The notes under the pieces: model-generated
What the model saw: the letters and a program-made list of their open reading frames with translations, nothing else
Databases searched by the model: none
What the model was told of the DNA's origin: nothing
Shown here: piece after piece, positions 7,880-16,280 of the stretch
Position numbering within the stretch: the first letter of the stretch is position 1
Layout of the letters: each line of letters begins with the position of its first letter
Translations under genes and position numbers: made by a program
DNA from: Rhodospirillaceae bacterium
GTDB taxonomy: Bacteria; Pseudomonadota; Alphaproteobacteria; Rhodospirillales; JABHCV01
DNA length: 32,589 nucleotides
Direction: 5' to 3'
Assembly (NCBI GenBank): GCA_013204045.1
Contig: JABMOQ010000070.1
Location: 1-32,589 of the forward strand

Positions 7880-8211
7880 AGAAACGTGCCCGGACAGCCG
7901 GTGAATTCGGCATGCTCCGGCGAGGTCGGGTAGCGCCGACAGACGTCCGGGCGCACGTCGTAAATTCTGCAATAGTATTGATCCCGCAAGGGCTTCTTGC
8001 GGATCCACGGGCAGCGCGTCGTCGGCTTGCCGGTCTTCGGGCTGACCCACAGCCCGCCGGTGCCGGCTTCCATATGCTCGATGACATGAGGAGCATCGGC
8101 TTGCCATCGCCGGATGTCGGCATCATTGGCCTGTAATCGGGATGCCCCTTCAAGGCAGCATTTGCCGCAGTCGGTGCAATGAAATTCGGAAATGTCCGGG
8201 GTGTCAGTCAA
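7876..8211 (-). CDS. YkgJ-type cysteine cluster protein (UPF0153-like)
   Basis: 111 residues if started at the TTG at 8211, which overlaps the end of the response regulator gene by 8 bases; no other in-frame start lies nearby except within that gene. The cysteine pattern is CTDCGKCC (about 14-21), a mid-protein CPW, YYCRIYDVRPDVCRRYP and a final GCP. This is the zinc/iron-sulphur cluster-binding family named after YkgJ; its biochemical role is not established. The lack of a clear Shine-Dalgarno and the overlap suggest translational coupling to the regulator. The end shares TTAA with the HD-GYP stop. The start is less certain than the identity. Confidence 0.8.
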   Translation of the reverse strand: MTDTPDISEFHCTDCGKCCLEGASRLQANDADIRRWQADAPHVIEHMEAGTGGLWVSPKTGKPTTRCPWIRKKPLRDQYYCRIYDVRPDVCRRYPTSPEHAEFTGCPGTFL

Positions 8212-8746
8212 ACATCGAATCGACGCTGTCCTGGGATAGCTCGCCTTCTTCGCCAGCTTTTTTGCGGCGCTCCTTGCCCATATAGGTCGCCAGGTCGTTG
8301 CGCCGCCGGTCCGGTCCGAAGAACATGCCGGCGCGCACGAATGGCCGGGGTCGCTCGATAATCGACCGGATACGTGAATAGAGTCCCCTGGCCGAAATGG
8401 GCTTGGCCAAAAATTCACTGACCCCGGCGTCTCGGGCTTCCACCACCCGGTTCATTTCCGTAAAGCCGGTTAGCATAATGATCGGAACGAACGGGTTCGG
8501 GCTGTCGCTGCCGGTTCGTACCATGCGGGTGAAATCCAGACCGTCCAGGGGGTCCATGTTCCAGTCGCAAATAATAATGTCGGCGGGGAAATGGCGAAGC
8601 TCTTTGAAGGCATCGGCACCGTCGCCTGCCTCGACCGTATTCTTGCTGCCAAGGGCGTTGATGATGCCTTTGACCAGCATGCACATATGCTTGTTGTCAT
8701 CGACAATCAAGAAGTTGAGGCGTTGGATATCATATCCGTCTTCCAT
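8204..8746 (-). CDS. Single-domain (CheY-like) response regulator with C-terminal tail
   Basis: 180 residues. Receiver domain at about 8-130 with the acidic pair D16-D17, phospho-acceptor D61 in IICDWNMDP, T93 in MLTGF and K115 in LAKP, all intact. No DNA-binding or enzymatic output domain follows; the last ~50 residues are charged and contain FFGPDRRRN, a motif I associate with single-receiver regulators of Rhodospirillales. It probably signals by protein contact. The start codon ATG 8746 has AAGG 8 bases upstream. No histidine kinase is adjacent; the nearest is the orphan kinase at 27341. It probably forms a two-gene operon with the YkgJ-type gene. Confidence 0.93.
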   Translation of the reverse strand: MEDGYDIQRLNFLIVDDNKHMCMLVKGIINALGSKNTVEAGDGADAFKELRHFPADIIICDWNMDPLDGLDFTRMVRTGSDSPNPFVPIIMLTGFTEMNRVVEARDAGVSEFLAKPISARGLYSRIRSIIERPRPFVRAGMFFGPDRRRNDLATYMGKERRKKAGEEGELSQDSVDSMFD

Positions 8747-8934
8747 GTGCGCACCTTAAAATTTTCCGAAACCTTTGGCCAGCCCCGATCCGGCTATTCC
8801 GCAGAATAATAAAGACCTAAAGCACTCTAAAGTATGAAAAATGCAGGGAAAAGCATAAATCACCGAGCATATCTGGACGAACGGCGGTTAACTGGAATAT
8901 TGTGCCCGCCAACACCATCACCATATGAGCACCC

Positions 8935-9456
8935 ATGACCGCCCGCCCCATAATTATCGCACCCGATCCGCGCCTGAAGGTCAAAAGCAAGCCCGTCAAA
9001 AAGGTTGATGCAGACGTACGTCGCCTGATGGACGAAATGCTGGAAACCATGCATGGCGCCCATGGCATCGGCCTGGCGGCCATCCAGATCGGCGTCGAAA
9101 AGCGGGTCATCGTCATCGATACGGCCAAACATGACGAGAAACCGAATCCGATCCGCATGGCCAATCCGGAAATCATTGAGGTATCCGATGATGACGTGGC
9201 GCACGAGGAAGGCTGCCTGTCATTGCCGGAACATTTTTCCGAGGTTGCCCGCCCGGAATCGGTGCGGGTAAGGTACCTGGACCAAGAAAACGAAATTCGT
9301 GAACTCGATGCCGATGGCATTCTTGCCGTTTGCGTCCAGCATGAAATCGATCATCTGGACGGCATCCTGTTCGTCGATCACATTTCGGCCCTTAAACGCA
9401 ATATGATCCTGCGCAAGTTGACCAAGCAGAAGAAACTTGAAGCGGAAGCCAGCTGA
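8935..9456 (+). CDS. def: Peptide deformylase
   Basis: 173 residues. Removes the formyl group from nascent N-formyl-methionine; a metal enzyme. All three motifs are present: GIGLAAIQIG with Q51, EGCLSLP with metal ligand C94, and QHEIDHLDG with H136, E137 and H140. ATG 8935 is used because the protein then starts MTARPIII as in the family; an ATG at 8925 is out of frame. No good ribosome binding site is seen. The stop TGA overlaps the ATG of fmt by one base (TGATG), a tight coupling of the enzyme that removes the formyl group with the one that adds it. The 188-base region upstream is shared with the divergent response regulator. Confidence 0.98.
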   Translation: MTARPIIIAPDPRLKVKSKPVKKVDADVRRLMDEMLETMHGAHGIGLAAIQIGVEKRVIVIDTAKHDEKPNPIRMANPEIIEVSDDDVAHEEGCLSLPEHFSEVARPESVRVRYLDQENEIRELDADGILAVCVQHEIDHLDGILFVDHISALKRNMILRKLTKQKKLEAEAS

Positions 9457-10379
9457 TGGCGGGCCTGAACCTGATATTTATGGGCAGCCCGGATTTTGCC
9501 GTGCCGGCGCTACAGGCATTGATCGATGCCGGCCACCATATCGCCTGCGTCTATGCGCAACCGCCCCGCCCCGCCGGGCGCGGACAAAAAGAAAGGCCCT
9601 GTCCGGTCCATGCCTTCGCAGAATCCCGGGGACTCCAAGTGCGCACGCCGGTAAACCTGAAAAGTGAAGACGAACAACTGGCGTTCTCAGGCCTCAAGGC
9701 CGACGCCTGCGTTGTCGCCGCCTATGGGGTAATTCTGCCGAAACCGGTGCTCCGAAGCCCGCGCCTCGGATGCCTCAATATTCATGCCTCATTGTTGCCG
9801 CGCTGGCGCGGCGCGGCGCCGATACAGCGGGCCATCATCGAAGGCGACCGGCAAACCGGCATCACCATCATGCAGATGGACGAAGGCCTGGATACGGGCG
9901 ATATGCTGATGTCTGTGGCCGTGCCGATCGATGCCCAGACCACGGCATCGGGCCTGCACGATGCTCTTGCCAGCGTCGGCGCCGAACTGATCGTCAAGGT
10001 GCTGGCCGATGTTCAGGCCGGGACAGCCAAGCCGGCCCGACAAGATGACGCCGCCGCGACCTACGCTGCCAAGCTCGGAAGGGGTGAGGGCCGCATTGAC
10101 TGGCACCAGGAGTCAGGTCTGCTGGAACGCCGTATCAGGGCCCTGTCGCCCAGCCCCGGCGTGTGGTTCGAACATGACGGCAAGCGCATCAAGGTACTGG
10201 CAGCGGTTGCCGGCCAGGGTTCCGGCGCACCGGGGACGGTGCTGGATGATCGCCTGACGGTGGCCTGCAGTACGGGGACGTTGAGCCCGGTGCGGGTGCA
10301 ATTGCAGGGCCGTAGCGAGTCGGCCGTGGCCGATTTCCTGCGCGGATACGATCTGCCAGCGGGCACGGTTCTGGATTAG
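9456..10379 (+). CDS. fmt: Methionyl-tRNA formyltransferase
   Basis: 307 residues, the normal length. Transfers formyl from 10-formyl-tetrahydrofolate to initiator Met-tRNA. The N-terminal Rossmann-like domain starts MAGLNLIFMGSPDFAVPAL; the catalytic segment has N108 and H110 followed by SLLPRWRGAAPIQ, and QMDEGLDTGDML holds the conserved aspartate. The C-terminal OB-like domain follows (about 205-307) with LSPSPGVWF. It is translationally coupled to def through TGATG. It is convergent with the unrecognised 346-aa gene, 16 bases away. Confidence 0.98.
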   Translation: MAGLNLIFMGSPDFAVPALQALIDAGHHIACVYAQPPRPAGRGQKERPCPVHAFAESRGLQVRTPVNLKSEDEQLAFSGLKADACVVAAYGVILPKPVLRSPRLGCLNIHASLLPRWRGAAPIQRAIIEGDRQTGITIMQMDEGLDTGDMLMSVAVPIDAQTTASGLHDALASVGAELIVKVLADVQAGTAKPARQDDAAATYAAKLGRGEGRIDWHQESGLLERRIRALSPSPGVWFEHDGKRIKVLAAVAGQGSGAPGTVLDDRLTVACSTGTLSPVRVQLQGRSESAVADFLRGYDLPAGTVLD

Positions 10380-10395
10380 GGCGGGTTTTGGGGGC

Positions 10396-11436
10396 TCAGC
10401 TGCGGCTGGCTAAAAGTGGCCCGGTATTTTCGATTTTCTGGATGTTTCCGATGCCCTGTTTCATGGTGTTGAGGATAAATTCACCGCGCTTGACCGGGCC
10501 GCCGCTGTCGCGGCTTGGAAACATATGGTGCCAGGCATCGACCTTGACGGTCAGCGCACACAGCACGCCGCCGATGGTGACGTGATAGCTTTCGATCATC
10601 TTTTTGACCATCTGGAAGCGCTCGGCGGAAATGTCGCTCCACAAATCATTGGTGCTACGGTCGAAGTTTTCGAAGCGACCGGATACTTCGACCATCAGTT
10701 CGTTAACCGTGCGCTCCAGCATTTTGCAGGTATTCATCAGGTTCTGGTCCTGCTTGAGCTGGAAGTTGTTCCTGATTTCGGACATGGAATCGAGAAATTC
10801 GTCGATCACCGGCTCGATCTCGGTCAGGCACTGGCGGTAATAAGCAAACGACAGGAAGATGTCGCCGTAATCTTCCAGGAAGCTGGGGATATCCATCATG
10901 TTGATGCCCAGCTTTTCGGCCAGCTGGCCCAGCTTTTCGCGAACCTTTTGAATATCGGGATCGCGCAGCAGGGCGAGAATGTCATCGAAGCTGCTGATAT
11001 CCATATCGCCGCCGCCATAGACCTGTTTGATCAGAGGATGGGTGAACTCGGTCATGTATTCCGACAACTCCCGGGTCTTGGCTTCCGACAGCTTCAACGA
11101 TTCCTGGCTATCGACGGCGATGCCGTGCTGGCGCAACAGGATGCGCAGGCTATAGACATCGAAGCTTGGAAGTGGCTCCAGTTTGCGGAGCAAAACCATG
11201 TCGGGGTTGGAATGGCCGTCGGGCCAGTCGAATTGCTTGGACACCTCGCGCACATCTAGCTGGCCGCTGCCGCTTCCTTCAGCGGCAAACAGTTCGACAA
11301 CGCTTTTCAAATTTGTATTCTTGATCAGCCGGGCCCGGCGCAGGGCCGTCGTTTTAAAGGGCAACATGCACAGCGGCAGGATGTGCAGGGCATCGCGCTC
11401 TTTATCCAGCAATGAAATACCGTCTTCGTCGTCCAT
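10396..11436 (-). CDS. Unrecognised conserved-looking 346-aa protein
   Basis: I do not recognise a family. The start is placed at ATG 11436 because GGAG lies 5 bases upstream; a GTG five codons earlier is in frame but less likely. The 346 residues lack a signal peptide or membrane segment. The sequence is acidic and mostly helical in appearance, with long Leu/Glu/Lys/Asp-rich stretches. Residues about 145-230 (DDILALLRDPDIQKVREKLG onward) look like a helical bundle, and the final third (about 235-300) contains amphipathic helices with regular Met/Phe/Val spacing. Its codon use matches its neighbours, so it is a real gene. I can only say that it is cytoplasmic and probably a scaffold-like or regulatory helical protein. 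Confidence 0.8.
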   Translation of the reverse strand: MDDEDGISLLDKERDALHILPLCMLPFKTTALRRARLIKNTNLKSVVELFAAEGSGSGQLDVREVSKQFDWPDGHSNPDMVLLRKLEPLPSFDVYSLRILLRQHGIAVDSQESLKLSEAKTRELSEYMTEFTHPLIKQVYGGGDMDISSFDDILALLRDPDIQKVREKLGQLAEKLGINMMDIPSFLEDYGDIFLSFAYYRQCLTEIEPVIDEFLDSMSEIRNNFQLKQDQNLMNTCKMLERTVNELMVEVSGRFENFDRSTNDLWSDISAERFQMVKKMIESYHVTIGGVLCALTVKVDAWHHMFPSRDSGGPVKRGEFILNTMKQGIGNIQKIENTGPLLASRS

Positions 11437-11570
11437 GAAGGCTCCGCTCACTCAAAGCAAATATACAAGAGGCCCGCGTCCCCCGTTGCAGCCATGGGCA
11501 CTATAACAGCAAACATAATTGGTGGTGGCCAATAACTTCGAAGATTCAGGGGGTTTTGCATAATAATGAT

Positions 11571-11588
11571 CGAAGTCACCCGACTTCG
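11571..11588 (+). promoter_or_regulatory. Hairpin in the truA leader, flush with the ribosome binding site
   Basis: CGAAGTC (11571-11577) and GACTTCG (11582-11588) form a perfect 7-bp stem with a 4-base loop. The run GGGGGT that serves as ribosome binding site starts at the base of the stem. ACTTCG also occurs at 11535-11540 and could pair instead with CGAAGT at 11571-11576, so two exclusive structures are possible. No U-tract follows, so it is not a typical terminator. A regulatory role is inference. Confidence 0.4.
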
Positions 11589-11604
11589 GGGGTAAAACAG
11601 CGCC

Positions 11605-12342
11605 ATGACACGATACAGAATTACCGTTGAATATGAAGGTTCCGGCTTCGTCGGCTGGCAACGCCAGGACAACGGATTCGCCGTCCAGGAAGCGATTGAG
11701 CAGGCGATCGAAGCTTTTTCCAGTGAGAAAGTCACCGTTTTCGGGGCCGGTCGCACCGATGCGGGTGTCCATGCCCTGGGCCAGGTGGCACATTTTGACC
11801 TGGTCCGTGAAACCCCTGCCCATACGGTGCGCGAGGCGCTCAATCATTACCTGAGGCCGGTCGCCGCCGTGATCCTTGATGCGACCCCGGTCGATGACGA
11901 TTTTCACGCCCGCTTTTCGGCCATCGGCAGGCGCTATCTGTACCGCATTACCAACCGCCGCTCGCCGCTTGCCATTGGCCGGGGGTTAAGCTGGCGCGTG
12001 GCGGTGCCCCTCGACGCCGCCGCCATGCACGACGCCGCGCAAGTGCTGGTCGGCCACCATGATTTTACCTCGTTTCGGGCCACCGTGTGCCAGGCAAAAT
12101 CGGCGGAAAAAACCATCGATCGGCTTGATGTGGAACGGGACGGCGATGAAATCCTGATTCATGTGGAGGCCCGCTCGTTCCTGCACCATCAGGTCCGCAA
12201 CATCGTCGGCACCCTGAAGTGGGTCGGCGAGGGCAAGTGGGGACGCCGCGACGTCGAAAAGGCGCTCGCCGCCCGCCGCCGCGCCGCCGCCGGCGAAACG
12301 GCTCCCGCCGAAGGGCTTTATCTGGTCGCCGTCAGGTACTAG
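11605..12342 (+). CDS. truA: tRNA pseudouridine(38-40) synthase
   Basis: 245 residues, the standard length. Converts uridines 38-40 of the tRNA anticodon arm to pseudouridine. The catalytic aspartate is D52 in [14 protein letters not shown]; other family segments are [36 protein letters not shown] and the C-terminal [14 protein letters not shown]. Start ATG 11605 is preceded by GGGGGT. The leader carries a 7-bp hairpin directly before that site. A small membrane protein gene follows after 12 bases. In many alphaproteobacteria truA lies next to fmt and def; here an unrelated minus-strand gene sits between them. Confidence 0.98.
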   Translation: MTRYRITVEYEGSGFVGWQRQDNGFAVQEAIEQAIEAFSSEKVTVFGAGRTDAGVHALGQVAHFDLVRETPAHTVREALNHYLRPVAAVILDATPVDDDFHARFSAIGRRYLYRITNRRSPLAIGRGLSWRVAVPLDAAAMHDAAQVLVGHHDFTSFRATVCQAKSAEKTIDRLDVERDGDEILIHVEARSFLHHQVRNIVGTLKWVGEGKWGRRDVEKALAARRRAAAGETAPAEGLYLVAVRY

Positions 12343-12354
12343 GTTAAGAAGATC

Positions 12355-12684
12355 ATGACCGAACGATTAGAAAACGGCGGCGACGAAAAGCCCGGCATCA
12401 GGCTCAGCCTTGAAGGTTCCGACGCCGCTGCCCCATCGCCGGCGATGCCGGAAAAAAAGCCGGTCGCCGGATATCTGGCCATTGTTTTTGGATTGCTTGG
12501 CATTTTTGCCCAGGGCTTCATTTTCGTACCCTTGGCCGTTATCGCCAGCTTTGTCGCGCTTTTTTCCGGCCAGGTTATCTGGGGTATTTTCGGCCTTATC
12601 CTCAGCTTCGTCGGGCTGGTGACGTCACCTTTGTTGCTGACGTTTCTGGGGCTGGGGGCACTGGTCGCCGCCGTCGGTATTTAA
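12355..12684 (+). CDS. Small integral membrane protein of unknown function
   Basis: 109 residues. A hydrophilic N-terminus of about 35 residues is followed by two to three closely packed hydrophobic segments (about 38-58, 60-82 and 85-107) with Gly-rich faces. I do not recognise the family; the appearance resembles small DUF4190-like or TM2-type proteins, but that is only an impression. It starts 12 bases after truA and is probably co-transcribed. ATG 12355 follows GTTAAGAAGATC, a plausible ribosome binding region. The stop shares TTAA with the stop of the convergent membrane protein gene. Confidence 0.75.
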   Translation: MTERLENGGDEKPGIRLSLEGSDAAAPSPAMPEKKPVAGYLAIVFGLLGIFAQGFIFVPLAVIASFVALFSGQVIWGIFGLILSFVGLVTSPLLLTFLGLGALVAAVGI

Positions 12685-13247
12685 AACATACCCTCGGAAT
12701 ATACATTGATCAGGAAGCTCAACGCAAAATCCAGGATCACCACACCGGTGGCTTGGGCCGCCGTCACCTCAAGCACGGTTCTGGCGATGATCCAGCTGTA
12801 TGCAAACAACACGGTTAAAATGACAAGGCCAAAAAAACCGGCGGCATCGGCCGAGATCAATCCACTGACAGATAGCATGGCAAACGGCAGGTAAAGCGCG
12901 CTTTGCAACACGGCGGCCCAGTTGTAAGCGACGATAAAAGCAACGAATTTGCCGCCCCGGTTCATCTTCTGGGATGCCGGGTCCATGGCCACGGGGAATG
13001 CCAACCAGGATATCACGTAGGCGATTGCCACAACGGCCAGATATCGGGGCAGGGGGGCCGATATCTCGCCGAAGCCGTAACGCATCAGCATCAGCATTCC
13101 GTAAAAAGGCGCGATCAGCCCGGCGGCGGCAAACGAACGCCAGAACCCGGCGACCGAGGTATCAAAAAAATTCAGGGCATTCTTGTCCATGAAGGCCAGC
13201 CGCCAGGCCCCGTAAAGGGAACGGAAGGCTTCCTGGATTGTTAACAT
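12681..13247 (-). CDS. Multi-pass membrane protein, possibly Yip1-like
   Basis: 188 residues with about five hydrophobic segments (roughly 36-56, 66-88, 103-125, 130-150 and 155-180). The arrangement, with a soluble N-terminus and five helices, resembles bacterial Yip1-domain proteins, but I see no decisive motif. The start ATG overlaps the TGA of dapE by one base (TGATG read on the minus strand), so it is translationally coupled to dapE and is the last gene of a dapD-dapE transcript. No role in lysine synthesis is known to me; a passenger gene or a transporter-like function are both possible. Confidence 0.7.
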   Translation of the reverse strand: MLTIQEAFRSLYGAWRLAFMDKNALNFFDTSVAGFWRSFAAAGLIAPFYGMLMLMRYGFGEISAPLPRYLAVVAIAYVISWLAFPVAMDPASQKMNRGGKFVAFIVAYNWAAVLQSALYLPFAMLSVSGLISADAAGFFGLVILTVLFAYSWIIARTVLEVTAAQATGVVILDFALSFLINVYSEGMF

Positions 13248-14413
13248 CAGCGGGTGAAGTAAGCGTCGAGGATGGCCAGATATATATCGGCCAGCGCCCG
13301 AATGTCAGCCAAGTCGGCGTGCTCGTCGACCTTATGGGCGGTCGCGTTCAACAGGCCGAATTCTGCGACCGGGCAAAAATCCTTGATGAAACGCGCATCC
13401 GACGTGCCGCCGCTGGTGCTTAAAGATGGCGTGTTGCCGGTCACCTTGGCCACCGCCGCCTGCATCAGGCTGCTCAAACTTCCCGGCGGTGTCAGGAACG
13501 CCTCGCCGGATATCGTGATCTCAAGGCCGTAACGGATATTTTCCGTGGCCGCGATGTCATCGAGCAGGGCGCGCAACTGGGCCTCCAGTGACGCCCCGCT
13601 ATGATGATCGTTAAAGCGGATGTTGAAACCCGCCTCGGCCTTGGCCGGAATCACGTTGGTTGCCGGGTTGCCGGTTTCGACGGTGGTGATTTCCAGGTTA
13701 GACGGCGGGAAATGTTCGGCCCCCTGATCAAGCACCAACCCGTCAATGGCGGCCAGCATGGCCAGCAATTTTGGCATCGGGTTGTCGGCGAGATGCGGAT
13801 AGGCGACGTGTCCTTGCGTTCCGTAAACGATCAGATGACCGTTCATGGAGCCCCGCCGCCCGATCTTGATGGTGTCCCCGAGCACGTCGGCCGAGGTCGG
13901 CTCGCCGACCAGGCAGGCGTCTATGGCTTCATCATTGTCGCGCATCCAGCCCAGCACTTTCGGTGTGCCGTTAATGGCCGGGCCTTCCTCGTCGCCGGTA
14001 ATCAGGAAACTGATGGAGCCGCCAAAATCAGTCCCCCGGTCCTTGAGGAATGATGCGGCGGCGGCGGCGAAACAGGCGATGGCGCTTTTCATGTCGGCGG
14101 TGCCGCGGCCAAATAATTTATCTTCCCGGATCTGGCCGCCGAACGGATCGACGGACCAGTCATCGCGGTTGCCAATGGGCACCACGTCGGTGTGCCCGGC
14201 GAAACAGAAATTCGGCCCCTTGGTGCCCAGGCGGGCATACAAATTATCCACGTCCGGGGTTCCGGCCTCGCTAAACGGCAGGCGCCGGCAGGTGAACCCC
14301 AGGGGGGTCAGCGCGTCGGCCAGAACGCCCAGCGCACCGCCGTCCTCGGGCGTCACACTGGGGCAGCGGATCAAGGCCTGGCTCAGTTCGACGGGGTCGA
14401 TTTCGCCGGTCAC
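13247..14413 (-). CDS. dapE: Succinyl-diaminopimelate desuccinylase
   Basis: 388 residues. Hydrolyses N-succinyl-LL-diaminopimelate in the succinylase branch of lysine and peptidoglycan precursor synthesis. M20 peptidase fold with metal ligands in AGHTDVVP and [10 protein letters not shown], catalytic Glu pair in TGDEEGPA, and EPTS shortly after. The dimerisation lid domain (about 185-295) contains GRRGSMNG and [11 protein letters not shown]. The C-terminal SGGTSDARF and the His in [10 protein letters not shown] complete the site. dapD lies 4 bases upstream on the same strand, so the two enzymes of consecutive pathway stages are co-expressed. Confidence 0.97.
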   Translation of the reverse strand: MTGEIDPVELSQALIRCPSVTPEDGGALGVLADALTPLGFTCRRLPFSEAGTPDVDNLYARLGTKGPNFCFAGHTDVVPIGNRDDWSVDPFGGQIREDKLFGRGTADMKSAIACFAAAAASFLKDRGTDFGGSISFLITGDEEGPAINGTPKVLGWMRDNDEAIDACLVGEPTSADVLGDTIKIGRRGSMNGHLIVYGTQGHVAYPHLADNPMPKLLAMLAAIDGLVLDQGAEHFPPSNLEITTVETGNPATNVIPAKAEAGFNIRFNDHHSGASLEAQLRALLDDIAATENIRYGLEITISGEAFLTPPGSLSSLMQAAVAKVTGNTPSLSTSGGTSDARFIKDFCPVAEFGLLNATAHKVDEHADLADIRALADIYLAILDAYFTR

Positions 14414-14417
14414 GGGT

Positions 14418-15266
14418 TTAATCCCTCAGCAGTTCGTTGATCGATGTCTTGGCGCGGGTTCTCTCGTCGACGCGCTTGACGATAACGGCGCAATACAGGC
14501 TGGGGCTGGGCTTGCCGTCGGGCATGGTTTTATCAGACGGCATGGAGCCGGAAACAACCACCGAATAGGCCGGAACCCGGCCGTAGAAAACCTCGCCGGT
14601 GGCCCGGTCGACGACCTTGGTCGAGGCGCTGATGTAAACACCCATGCCAAGCACCGAGCCTTCTTCGACGACCACCCCTTCGGCGACTTCGGCGCGCGCC
14701 CCGATGAAGCAATTGTCCTCGATGATCGTCGGTCCGGCCTGCAACGGCTCGAGCACGCCGCCGATACCGGCACCACCGGAAAGGTGGACGTTTTTGCCAA
14801 TCTGGGCGCAACTGCCAACCGTCGACCAGCCATCGACCATGGTTCCGGCATCCACATAGGCACCGATGTTGACGAACGACGGCATCAGCACGACGCCCGG
14901 CGAAATATAGGCGCCGCGGCGGGCCACGCAGTTGGGCACGGCGCGGATGCCGGCATCGCGGAAACGCGCTTCATCCCAGCCATGAAATTTCGACGGTACC
15001 TTGTCGAACCAGTGGGCCCCGCCAGGGCCGCCCTCGATGATCGCCATGTCGTTCAGGCGGAACGACAGCAGCACGGCTTTTTTGAGCCACTGATTGACCG
15101 TCCAGATGCCCACATCCTGGCGCTCGGCAACGCGGGCCTGGCCGGAATCGAGCAGGTTTATGGCGTCCTCAACGGCATCGCGGACCGCGCCGGTGGTGTC
15201 CTGTCCAAGGGTGTCGCGCGCCTCCCAGGCAGCGTCGATGGTGTTTTGCAGATCGGTATGGCTCAT
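14418..15266 (-). CDS. dapD: 2,3,4,5-tetrahydropyridine-2,6-dicarboxylate N-succinyltransferase
   Basis: 282 residues. Transfers succinyl from succinyl-CoA to tetrahydrodipicolinate. An N-terminal helical domain (1-100) precedes a left-handed beta helix of hexapeptide repeats (about 105-235), visible as [20 protein letters not shown] and [20 protein letters not shown]. The C-terminal part binds CoA. It is first of the dapD-dapE-membrane protein group. An 83-base gap separates it from the upstream HAD gene on the same strand; I see no clear promoter there, so it may be read from the HAD gene. Confidence 0.98.
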   Translation of the reverse strand: MSHTDLQNTIDAAWEARDTLGQDTTGAVRDAVEDAINLLDSGQARVAERQDVGIWTVNQWLKKAVLLSFRLNDMAIIEGGPGGAHWFDKVPSKFHGWDEARFRDAGIRAVPNCVARRGAYISPGVVLMPSFVNIGAYVDAGTMVDGWSTVGSCAQIGKNVHLSGGAGIGGVLEPLQAGPTIIEDNCFIGARAEVAEGVVVEEGSVLGMGVYISASTKVVDRATGEVFYGRVPAYSVVVSGSMPSDKTMPDGKPSPSLYCAVIVKRVDERTRAKTSINELLRD

Positions 15267-15349
15267 GATTCTCGCTCAAATACTGTTAATTTTCCCAAAA
15301 AGAGCCCAGAACATGCGTTAGCCGGGGCCTCGATGTCAATAACGGCGGT

Positions 15350-16087
15350 TTAGACGGCCAGCAAGTCGGTCAGCCATAAACCAAGGCCTTTATCGACCCG
15401 GTAATGCACGTGGGGGGCCTCTGAGCCTTCCTGGCCCCACGGCGTGTCCGTGTGCACCCAAACCGTCGTCATCCCCATGTCGGCCGCCGGTTTCAGGTTC
15501 CTTGCCATGTCCTCGACCATGACCGTGACCATGGGATCAAGGCGGTAAAGATCGACAAGTTGTTGGTAGACGGCGGGGTCCGGCTTGGGCGTGAAATCCG
15601 CTTGAATAATATCGAAAATAGCCTCGAAATGGTGAGCGATGCCAAGCCGTTCCAGCACCCGGCCGGCATAAACGGCGTCGGCATTGGTAAACACCAGCTT
15701 GCGGCCCGAAAGCCCACTCAGCGCCGCGTCAAGGGTGGCATCGGGGCCGATCACGGCAAGGTCCACATCATGAACAAAATCGAGGAATTCATGGGGATCA
15801 ATCCGGTGGTTGTCCATCAGGCCGCGAAGGGTCGTGCCATGCTCGCGGAAGTACTGCTTCTGCACCCGGTATGCCTCGTCATGGCCGATATCCAGAAGCC
15901 GGGCGATATACTCCTTCATGCGCACATTGATTTGTCCGAATAGATTTTTCGATGCCGAGTAGAGGGTGTTGTCGAGATCAAAAACCCAGGCTTGCGCCGT
16001 GGCCAAATGACGAGACGCAGAAGGGTCCGGGGAAGATAGCGTATCGCTATCAGATAATGGTAAGTAAGTATCCTTAAGGGTATTCAT
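15350..16087 (-). CDS. HAD-family pyrimidine 5'-nucleotidase
   Basis: 245 residues. HAD phosphatase with motif I FDLDNTLYSA (about 36-45), motif II FTNAD, motif III Lys in FTPKPDPAVYQQ and motif IV VEDMARNLKPA. The DLDNTLY form and the cap region (HGTTLRGLM) match the Sdt1/Phm8-like pyrimidine 5'-nucleotidase subgroup. It probably dephosphorylates UMP/CMP or related phosphates; the true substrate is unknown. The start is placed at ATG 16087; a TTG at 16123 is in frame but its Shine-Dalgarno is too close. Its position just upstream of dapD is a conserved alphaproteobacterial arrangement as I remember it. Confidence 0.9.
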   Translation of the reverse strand: MNTLKDTYLPLSDSDTLSSPDPSASRHLATAQAWVFDLDNTLYSASKNLFGQINVRMKEYIARLLDIGHDEAYRVQKQYFREHGTTLRGLMDNHRIDPHEFLDFVHDVDLAVIGPDATLDAALSGLSGRKLVFTNADAVYAGRVLERLGIAHHFEAIFDIIQADFTPKPDPAVYQQLVDLYRLDPMVTVMVEDMARNLKPAADMGMTTVWVHTDTPWGQEGSEAPHVHYRVDKGLGLWLTDLLAV

Positions 16088-16197
16088 ATCGTATTTTGTC
16101 TGCCTGTGGGCGCCGAAAGGCAAGTCCTGAGTGGCATTTAGGGGATGTTATAAATGGAACATGTGGGCCTGTTCATGATAGCGGTTGGTGTCACATA

Positions 16198-16224
16198 CCC
16201 CCTAGACGGTAGTGTTACAGGGGG
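16198..16224. promoter_or_regulatory. Inverted repeat upstream of the diguanylate cyclase gene
   Basis: CCCCCT (16198-16203) and AGGGGG (16219-16224) form a 6-bp stem with a 15-base loop in the 193-base divergent region between the HAD and GGDEF genes. A second short palindrome, GGGAATCCC, follows at 16222-16230. A -10-like TATAAA lies near 16151 without a clear -35. It could be a leader structure or an operator. I could not match it to a known riboswitch. Confidence 0.3.
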
Positions 16225-16280
16225 AATCCCGGTAAAATCAGGTTTTCCGGCAAAGTGCGCCGGCAGGGGTATGAACACGA

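Noticed and set aside
12618-12629. 12-bp palindrome GGTGACGTCACC
   Set aside because: Located within the coding sequence of the small membrane protein; a single copy of this length is expected occasionally by chance.
13845-15353. 502-codon plus-strand ORF across dapE and dapD
   Set aside because: Both dapE and dapD are intact with catalytic residues on the other strand; the ORF spans two genes and their junction and shows no domain.
16035-16051. Perfect 7-bp inverted repeat GATAGCG/CGCTATC
   Set aside because: It lies inside the early coding part of the HAD gene, has no U-tract and is short enough to occur by chance.
16219-16280. Cyclic di-GMP (GEMM) riboswitch before the GGDEF gene
   Set aside because: The leader has small hairpins, but I could not fit the conserved GEMM core bases or the tetraloop-receptor arrangement.
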